NCBI GenBank assembly: GCA_024180945.1
Contig: JAKSGN010000037.1
Coordinates: 377,501-441,500, forward strand
Length of the DNA: 64,000 bases
Source: Macrophomina tecta
Taxonomy: Eukaryota > Ascomycota > Dothideomycetes > Botryosphaeriales > Botryosphaeriaceae
Direction: 5' to 3'
The notes beneath the pieces are model-generated. The model saw nothing but the letters and a program-made list of their open reading frames with translations, ran no database searches and was not told the DNA's origin. This document shows positions 57,004-64,000 of the stretch, one piece after another (position 1 is the first letter of the stretch; every line of letters starts with the position of its first letter). Both the position numbers and the translations under genes were made by a program.

Positions 57004-58070
57004 ATGCGCAAGGGCGTCCTTATTTTTCTCATCATCAACCTCATCGTCATCGGCGTGCTCGTCCGCAACGTCTGGACGCTGCTCGAGTTGCTCGTCGTCG
57101 ATGGCTCAGAGGACCGTATCTCGCGCGCCGAGCTGCCAGCCCCTAACTCCGGCGCAATCAGCGAGCGGCCGCAATTGATTCCCAAAATCATTCACCAGAC
57201 CTACATCAACGAAAGCATCCCCCCGGTTTGGCAAGAGGCTCAGAAGAGCTGCATTGACCTGCACGAGGACTACGAGTACAAGCTGTGGACGGACAAGAAG
57301 GCCCGCGAATTTATCGCCGCTGAGTACCCGTGGTTTCTCGAGACCTTTGATGGCTACGAGTTCCCCATCCAGCGCGCTGATTCGATCCGCTACTTTGTGC
57401 TCGCGCACTTTGGTGGCGTATACATTGATCTCGACGATGGTTGCAACCGCCGCCTGGACCCGCTGCTCGCGTACCCAGCCTGGCTCCGCCGCACCGTACC
57501 CACCGGAGTATCGAACGATGCCATGGGAGCTGTTCCGAGGCATCCTTTCTTCCTGAAGGTTATCGACGCGCTTCCGAGATACAACCGCAACTGGCTGCTG
57601 CCGTACATTACTGTTATGGGCTCGACCGGTCCCCTGTTCCTAAGCGTGATCTGGAGACACTACAACAACGAAGGGCCTGCGGAGGATGGCAGAATCCGTA
57701 TTCTGTTTGGAGACGAGTACAACAACCATCCATGGAGCTTCTTCACGCACCATCTCGGCAACAGTTGGCACGGCGGCGACGTGAAGCTGATTTTCTGGGT
57801 AAGAAGGATCGTTACGAAGAGGGAGCGAATAACAGCTAACGCGTACCTTAGATGGCCCGTCACTGGTTCCTGCTCACTGTCCTGGGATTCGTCATCGGCT
57901 TTTCGGTCATCGGTGGCCTCTGGTGGACATATCGCTGCATGGCGCAGAAGAGCAGGAGAGGCGGCCTCGCCAGACTTCTGCCGTTCCCTGGCTCAGGCCG
58001 CTCCGGAGACGTCGAGTACGAGCTCGTTGGCCGCAATGACGAGGACGAAGAAGATCGCCACAAGGTTTGA
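57004..58070 (+). CDS. SUR1: Mannosylinositol phosphorylceramide synthase catalytic subunit (Sur1/Csg1/Csh1)
   Basis: This Golgi enzyme adds mannose to inositol phosphorylceramide. Exons 57004-57798 and 57852-58070 encode 337 residues. An N-terminal signal anchor (VLIFLIINLIVIGVLVRNVW) precedes the GT32 domain: PKIIHQTYINESIPPVWQEA, YEYKLWTDKKAREFI, IQRADSIRYFVLAHFGGVYI and the metal-binding DLDD of the DxD type. FPSW-like HPWSFFTHHLGNSWHGGD closes the catalytic part. A C-terminal membrane span (FLLTVLGFVIGFSVIGGLWW) and an acidic tail follow. The layout matches Sur1 and its Och1-related glycosyltransferase family. It usually needs Csg2 as partner, which is not here. Confidence 0.95.
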
Positions 58071-59663
58071 TGTCTTTCACCGGGCATCACCGAACAGTTT
58101 TATTTTTGTCCGCCATGCTCAACATGAAACCAAGACATACGAAGATTTAATACGGCGGGTTCACGACTCCCGTGGTCCTCCTTCGATAATCCTTTTATTA
58201 CCTTCGCTGTACAGTCGGCGGCAACCCAGCGTTACAGGCATTTGTCGGATTGCTTAAACAAGAGGAAAGGCTGGCGGTAAATCCTAAAAAAAAAAAAAAA
58301 CGGCTACTTGGAAGAGGTTCTTTTTTTGCGAGGCGTTCGGCGTGACTGCGAGGAAGTCCGGGCCTAGGCCCAGGTTGCATAGAGGGCCCGGCAGGTCTAT
58401 CTACAAGCAGGATGTAGTTTTTTGTTTTAAGGGCGAAGCATGTCGCATTATTACAGGCGGCAAAATGATATTACTAGGCTTCCGAAATGAACCAGGCTGT
58501 GAGACTCGGACACGGTGCGTCATGCTGGAAGAGCCAATCCGGGCAGCGGTGGTGTGAGTGGCTGGCGTGACGAGGAGCAGCATGTCGATTCAGCATGAGA
58601 TTGTGAAAGGGAAATGCTGGCCATGGATAGAAGATTGCGGCGGCAGGAAGGCGGGGAATCCCCTGCCAGGAGGGCCACTTAAAATGCGTCGCAAATGACG
58701 AGGTGCACAAGAGCGCTGCAGACATGAATTTTGTATGGGCGGAGGTGAGCATGCGGCCGGTCAGCCCCGGACGCGGGCCATCGGCGGGCGATTGCTCCGA
58801 GATGCGATAGTCGACGCCAAGAGGATGCGCGCGTGGGCGGAATGCGTCGAGTGTGTCGATGCTCGTGGAGGGCGTCCGCTTGTCTGGGGGCGCGGCGGCG
58901 CTGGAGGGACGGAAGGCGGTTGCCACCGGGCGGCGGGCACGCAGGGAGGCTGCCGGCGCGCGACGAGGGTTGGCTGGCGGCGGCCGCCTCCAGGGACCGA
59001 TCAGCCAGCGGCGCGCCCGTAGAACCACTTGAAACACAAGATCATCGGCCAGTGATATCAACGTTGCCGGCCGGCACAGCAGTGATAGTCGGCGGCACAG
59101 GAACAGCATTCGCCATGCTATTTTTGCAGGCGCGGAGGAAGGGCGGCCTGTCCGTTGCCCTTAAGAGGCGCGTGGCAGCGGCAGTTTCGCGCGTATGCTG
59201 CCCGGCGAGTAAACAGCGCGCGCCCCGTCCCGACAGAGCAGCAGCAGCAGCAGCAGCAGGCCAGCCTCCAGGCAAGCACACCGCGGCCGGCGCATGCCTC
59301 CCTACTAAAACACCACTGCGCAGCAAACGGCACTGCTCCCCACCCTGGCCGCCGCACCCACACAAGCACCACCGCCGCCGGCCAAGCATTTCCGACGGCT
59401 CCTTCACCGCGCCGGGCTTGAGGCTCCAGCGGCGCACGCCCGCAACAAGTCCAACCGCGCAGATCGGGGCAGCGTCGTCGCTTCTTGGCGCGTACCCTTC
59501 CCCTGTGCTGCACCACGTCCCAGGCCAACTTTCTTACTTTCTTCACCACCCACCACTCCTGTCGCCCCCTCCCACGCCTGCCCGCACGCCCCGAATGAGC
59601 TTGCATTGAACGCCGACACTCGCTCTTGCTGCGCTCCACGCTCGCTCCAGCAATCCGCCCGCC
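58071..59663. other. Long upstream region of SMI1/KNR4
   Basis: 1.6 kb without a supported gene. It includes an A15-type tract near 58286-58300 and a CAG repeat near 59237-59259. GC-rich low-complexity frames occur on both strands. The last 150 bases are CT-rich. Confidence 0.45.
59237..59259 (+). repeat. CAG trinucleotide microsatellite upstream of SMI1/KNR4
   Basis: About seven to eight CAG copies lie in non-coding DNA 400 bases before the predicted start. Confidence 0.8.
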
Positions 59664-61244
59664 ATGACGCCGCCCAAGTACCTCCCCCTGTGCCCCAATT
59701 CCCCAAGCGCCCTCTGCTAATTGCCCTGCAGCATGCTCACCTCGGCCTGGCGCGACTTCTGGCACACCATGACCTCTAACGACCGCCATGCCTCCCACGA
59801 TTCTCCCTACCGCACCGGCCAGCATGTCCCGCTGCCCCAGAGCCGCCATACACCGCTCACCTCCGTCGCAACCAGCGCAATGGAGTCCCGCACCGACTTC
59901 AACTCGCCCTACGCCCAGGACGACCCTACCTCCAACGGCTTCGTTAGCTCTCCACGCGCCCCCATGTCGCCCTCGTCTCCCTACGCGCCCGGCATGCGCT
60001 CTAGCATGACTCGCCCGCCCGAGGAGAATTCCTCCATAGACGCCGTCAACTCGGGGGAGATTCAGATGCAGAGCTTCAGTGACGGTTTGCCGCCGCCTCC
60101 GCCCGTCGGCCACTCGTGGAAGCGCGTCGACCGGTGGCTCGAGGACCGCTTCGTGGAACTGTGGGACAACATGTGCGAAGGTGCCACTCATAACGACGTG
60201 AACGAGCTGGAACATGTCCTGGACGTCACTCTGCCCGTTGAAGTCCGCGAGTCGCTGCAGATTCATGACGGCCAAGAGCGCGGTGGTCTGCCCGCAGGCT
60301 TGTTCTTTGGCTGCATGATCCTGGACTGTGAGGAGATTGTCCAGGAATACAACAATTGGCGCAAGGTTAACGAGGAGTTTCTCGCTGCCCAGCCGTCGTA
60401 CCAGCCCCCACAGGTGCCGATCAAGGCCGTTGCCGGTCCGTCGTCTTCTCCCGGGCCGAGCGACGCGCAGAAAGCCGCAAACCCCATGTGGAGGCAGGAT
60501 CTACTCTCGCGTCAGGACTCTCAGCCGCCGAATGCAATCCAGAAGGCTTATGCTCACCCCGCCTGGATCCCTCTTGCACGCGATTGGGGTGGAAACTGTC
60601 TTGCTGTCGATCTCGCGCCTGGCCCCGCCGGCAAGTGGGGACAGGTCATCATTTTCGGCCGCGACTACGACACCAAGTACGTCGTCGCTCGTTCTTGGGC
60701 CGCTTTCCTCGCCCAATTTGCCGACGACTTGTGCTCGGACAAGACCTTCATCGACGAAGAGACCATGGAGTTCAAGCTCAGGATCTTTGACAAGCAGAAT
60801 GTCGAGCCGCCGTACCTCGAGATTCTCCGTTGGCGTTGCGACCAGAAGTACGGCCGCAAACCCAAGAGAAGGCCGCAGAGCACGCTCTCCATCAACCCCA
60901 ACGCTTCGCCTGCTGCCAACGGAACCAGCCCCTACGGCAGTCCGGCATCGGCGGGTGAAGACCGGGGCCGCTCGCCTCACAGGCTCAGCAAGAACGGTGC
61001 CAGCCCTCGTGTGCCCATCTCCAGCCCCTTGGCCCGCGTAGCGGAAGAGACGCCTCAGCCCATCAAGGTCCACACAGATGAAGAGAAGCTTATCGAGATG
61101 AACACGCCCCGACCCAGCTCTGACCTGAACTCTAGCAACGCAACCCAGAAGAACAGCATGGAGAGCGACAAGGAGAATAGCAGCGAAAAGGGTAAGGGCA
61201 AGAGCGTCGTGACGTCTGAAGAGATGAAGACGGTCGAGATATAG
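59664..61244 (+). CDS. SMI1: Cell-wall assembly regulator Smi1/Knr4
   Basis: Smi1/Knr4 links the cell-integrity MAP kinase pathway to beta-1,3-glucan synthesis. I favour a tiny first exon (59664-59677, MTPP) and exon 2 at 59732-61244, 508 residues; the intron has a perfect TGCTAAT branch and ends CAG. Starting at the internal ATG 59733 (MLTSAWRDFWHTM) gives almost the same protein. After a disordered Ser/Pro-rich region, the SMI1/KNR4 domain covers about residues 125-380: VDRWLEDRFVELWDNMCEGA, LDVTLPVEVRESLQIHDGQE, GLFFGCMILDCEEIVQEYNN, WIPLARDWGGNCLAVDLAPG and KWGQVIIFGRDYDTKYVVAR. The C-terminal part is disordered. The call is firm; the first exon is uncertain. Confidence 0.94.
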
Positions 61245-62896
61245 AGGTCTCGGCTGCTTTATCACGTCCAATTTCTTTTTTCACGAGCGCTCTTCAGCGT
61301 CCGTCTACTACATCACGGGTTACAAGAAGCAAATGATACATTGAGGCACATCATCGGAGTTGGTTTCGGAGGTTGACGACGGTGACCAAGCAATGACGAA
61401 TCTCATCATGGGAGCTGAATTTGAGGGAGAGGAGGTGGAACATGTCCTAACGCTTGCTTCTATGGGGAGCTTTTATGGTGTATCAAAACTATCGGCAACA
61501 ATTTCCTCCTTTCCCCGCTGAAGAACACCGACCGCCTTGCTTAGGTTGCAAGGTTCCACAGCACAAGCAATCCTCTTGACTTTCTTCCGACAATATGTTC
61601 TATTACTGCTGCTGCTCCTTTTGCTTCCTTGGTTCGTTCATGCGCGAGGCGAGCAGGGATTTTCCGGGGGATTTGAGTCTTTCTTCCCTTTTTTCTTTTT
61701 TAGGGCGCTTTTGACTTTCTATTTTGCAAAGCTTTCAGTTTCTGCTTGGCTAATCAGGGTTCGATCAAGTCTTAACATTAGCCTGCAAGCGAGCTAGTCC
61801 TGAGTCTTTTTTCTCTTTGATTCTGTCGGGCTGCCGCTGTTGTTGACGATCACGGCACATTATTGTTCAGAGCCTTTTTTTTTTTTTTTTTCGGGGCTTT
61901 TTCGTGCAGTTTCCCATTGTTCTTCAAGCCTTCTTTCTTCCCCAAGCTTTCGATTCTTCCTGGCTTTCCAGGACCTCAGCATTTTGCGCATTGTGTAGTT
62001 GTATTAGCAGCAGCAGTGATAGATATACACATAAGTTCAACCAATTATGCCAAAGGGGTGGTGGAGTATGGAGCAGCTTTGAGCGGTAGTAGACGAGTTT
62101 CGATGCTAGTTAGGCCGGAGGGTTTTCCGTTTGTCTTGTAGATTAATTAGGGAACGTTGGGTGGCTTACTTCCTTTGAATGGTTATGGAAATGAGAAATA
62201 TCAAAGCTATTGGAAATATTGCGACGCTGGATGAGCAATTGCATTAATCTCGTGCTCGCACTTTTTCGAAAGATCGGTGCAAACGAGTACACACACGCAT
62301 GCCCTCTCTCTCTCTCTCTCTCCCTTTCTTTTTTCTTTTTATTTTTCTTCAAACCGAGGGGGAGCATTTTGAAAGATGTCGGGATGTCGGTAACAGTGTC
62401 GGCCGTCAGCGGTGGACAGTGACATGAAGCCGGGACTCTGTTCAGGAACGTGCGCGCGCCCCGCCCACAGAGCTGGAACCGAACCATTGACACACAGACA
62501 TACTTTCCGTTCCGAACCGCTCTGGCCCGGCGAGCCGGTGTGTGAGTGTGCGCGGGGCGTAAAGACAGGAGAGAGGGAGAGAGAGCGCGGATGCGGTGGA
62601 TGCCGTGGGCCATTGCGCCTGCTTGCTTGCCGGAGGGGCACGGGGGTGGTCAGTCACTCGTTAACCCACTTTCACCAACCCCACCCCACCCCCTTTGTGT
62701 ATGTGTGCCCCCTTCTAGAACCTCGGCGAAGCAGCTGATAAGGGAGTTTCAATTGACTCTAGGAAAAAAGAACGTTTTGAGCTCGGACGGCACAATAATC
62801 CTTTGCTGACGATTGCCTACTTGAATTCTTATTGAAGCACGCACACGCTACTCCCTACCTTTTTTTTTTTTTTTTTTTTTTTGTGTGTTCAGTTGA
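61245..62896. other. Intergenic between convergent SMI1/KNR4 and the SDR gene
   Basis: 1.65 kb, AT- and T-rich at first, then with a TC repeat (about 62304-62321), GA repeats (about 62566-62588) and a T23 tract (62860-62882). Open frames read hydrophobic or Ser-rich sequence from T-rich DNA. No gene is supported. Confidence 0.5.
62860..62882. repeat. T23 tract just downstream of the SDR gene
   Basis: Twenty-three T residues on the plus strand, a poly-A tract on the sense strand, begin about 14 bases past the SDR stop codon. Confidence 0.85.
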
Positions 62897-63830
62897 TCAG
62901 AACTTTTCGCAGGCGGGCCGCATGTCCAGCTCGTGCGTCCACAGCTCGGGCTCCTGCTGATGCAGCCAGAGGTACGTCTTGCCGACGGCGTCAGCGCTCA
63001 TCTTCTTGCCGGCACGGCACTGTTGCTGCTCTTGTTCTTGTTGAGCGTCGACGATGGCGCCGTTGGCGATGGTGTGCACGACGTGCACCCCCTTGTCCGA
63101 CATCTCGCGGGCCAGCGTCTGCGCCAGCTGCCGCACCGAGGCCCGCCCGGCGCCGTAGGCCGCGAATTGCGCGGAGCAGCGCAGCGCGCCGAGCGTGCCG
63201 GTGAAGATGAGCGTGCCCTTGGTGCCCGGGTTGGCCGAGTCGCTGAGGGGCTCGTCGCCGTGGTCGGCGAAGAGGCGGGCGAGGGCTTCTTGGGCGAAGG
63301 TGAAGGCGCCGCCGACGTAGGTTTCGAGGGAGGTTGTGAAGTCCTGTGGCGGGAGTCGTTAGTTCTCCGTCGTTTCTTTCGATTTTCCTTTTCTTTTTCC
63401 CCTGTTGTTTGCGTAGAGTCTGTGTGGTGGGGATATGTACCTCGTAGGTCTCCTCGAGGAAGGGCTTCTTGCTGCTGTGCTTCACGCTGTAGATTGCCAG
63501 GCGAAGCTTCAGGCCACTGAACGACGGGTGGCGCTTGATGTCGGCAAATGCCTTTTTGAGAGAGTCAGGCGACGTGTCGGTGGGGAAGGCCTCCAGCACG
63601 GCTCCCGGGGTGGACGAGCGGAGACTATTGGTGAGTTCCTGCAGAGGCTCCGGGCGGCGGGCGAGGAGTGCTACCGCAAGGTTCCCGTGGGATGGATGCG
63701 AGAGTATCCGGGCGATTCCAGTACCCTGCTGCTTCTTCAGCTCTTCAGTTCAGCGGCGTCTATATGGCGGATATAAGCTTACGGTATTCGGCCCAGCACC
63801 GATAAGGATTGCGAGGCCTGAAGGCGCCAT
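62897..63830 (-). CDS. Short-chain dehydrogenase/reductase-family protein, atypical
   Basis: Exons 63830-63783, 63725-63441 and 63343-62897 encode 259 residues. The Rossmann start is formed across intron 1 (LAILIGAGPNT joined to GTGIARIL), fitting the TGxxxGxG nucleotide-binding loop. ALLARRPEPLQEL follows, then a NAG-equivalent region, LIFTGTLGALRCSAQFAAYG and the end LWTHELDMRPACEKF, which marks a fungal SDR subgroup. The catalytic YxxxK is replaced by YGAGR, so the Lys is Arg. In relatives I know, this site is often FATGK, so the group is atypical. It may be a weak oxidoreductase, a reductase with altered chemistry, or a non-catalytic binder. No start alternative fits better. Confidence 0.87.
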
Positions 63831-64000
63831 GTCTTAATTTCGCCGCAAAGAAGAATGTTGAATGCGTGCTTTGGCAAGTTCCTTGCCGAATTAGGATTTG
63901 TCAAATACTTTTGAGCGTCGGAAGTACTTTGTGCTGGTGGTTGAGAAGCGGAGATGTTCGAGGGCGGCAATGCTCATGACGTCACTTGCTGAGGTAGGAA
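63831..64000. other. 5' flank of the SDR gene to window end
   Basis: Promoter region of the SDR gene. It contains no supported coding sequence. Confidence 0.4.

Noticed and set aside
57004..61244. SUR1, SMI1/KNR4, AGS and amylase as one cell-wall gene cluster
   Set aside because: The pairs are more than 45 kb apart, separated by unrelated housekeeping genes; shared theme is likely chance.
62300..62590. TC and GA repeats as the arms of a mobile-element terminal inverted repeat
   Set aside because: They are simple microsatellites without target-site duplication or any transposase-like coding sequence between them.

Overview
The window is nuclear DNA of a filamentous ascomycete (Pezizomycotina). 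Genes are dense, monocistronic and split by short introns (about 50-150 nt) with GT-AG borders and RCTRAY-like branch points. The gene set is fungal: alpha-1,3-glucan synthase, HapE, Clr5-ankyrin, Zn2Cys6 and HET-family sequences, MIPC synthase and Smi1/Knr4. A member of the Dothideomycetes is my best guess; this rests on general gene style only and is weak. There are no rRNA genes, CRISPR arrays or intact transposons, and I could not identify a tRNA.

Layout. 1-10.4 kb: a secreted AmyD/AgtA-like GH13 enzyme (minus, cut by the left edge), head-to-head with a complete alpha-1,3-glucan synthase (plus). 10.4-12.7 kb: gene-poor, with a possible BTB-domain remnant. 12.8-17.5 kb: Spo12-like protein, UreF and a cytochrome P450, all plus. 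18-22 kb: a large Clr5-ankyrin gene (minus). 22.5-25.1 kb: Rsm10 (mitoribosome, minus) and Trs33 (TRAPP, plus), divergent. 26.4-29.8 kb: cytosolic malate dehydrogenase and HapE/Hap5, both minus. 31.8-35.3 kb: purine nucleoside phosphorylase, a possible decayed gene, and a single-pass membrane protein with a six-cysteine ectodomain. 36.3-41.6 kb: a C-terminal relic of a HET-family gene, a Zn2Cys6 regulator and a FAD amine oxidase. 41.8-49.4 kb: an uncharacterised membrane protein, Kae1 (KEOPS), an Rkm4-like SET methyltransferase and Epl1 (NuA4). 51.4-54.2 kb: the SNF1/AMPK beta subunit and a small membrane protein, divergent. 55.1-61.2 kb: Kin17, Sur1 and Smi1/Knr4, all plus. 62.9-63.8 kb: an SDR-family protein.

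How the genes work together. The clearest functional unit is the amylase-like/AGS pair, which matches the Aspergillus amyD-agsB arrangement for making and trimming cell-wall alpha-1,3-glucan. Smi1/Knr4 (wall integrity) and Sur1 (sphingolipid mannosylation) also serve the cell surface but lie over 45 kb away, so I do not propose a cluster. The Zn2Cys6 regulator and the FAD oxidase next to it are a plausible regulator-target pair. Most other genes are conserved housekeeping genes. Exon borders were worked out by eye from reading-frame continuity and family resemblance; no alignment was run.
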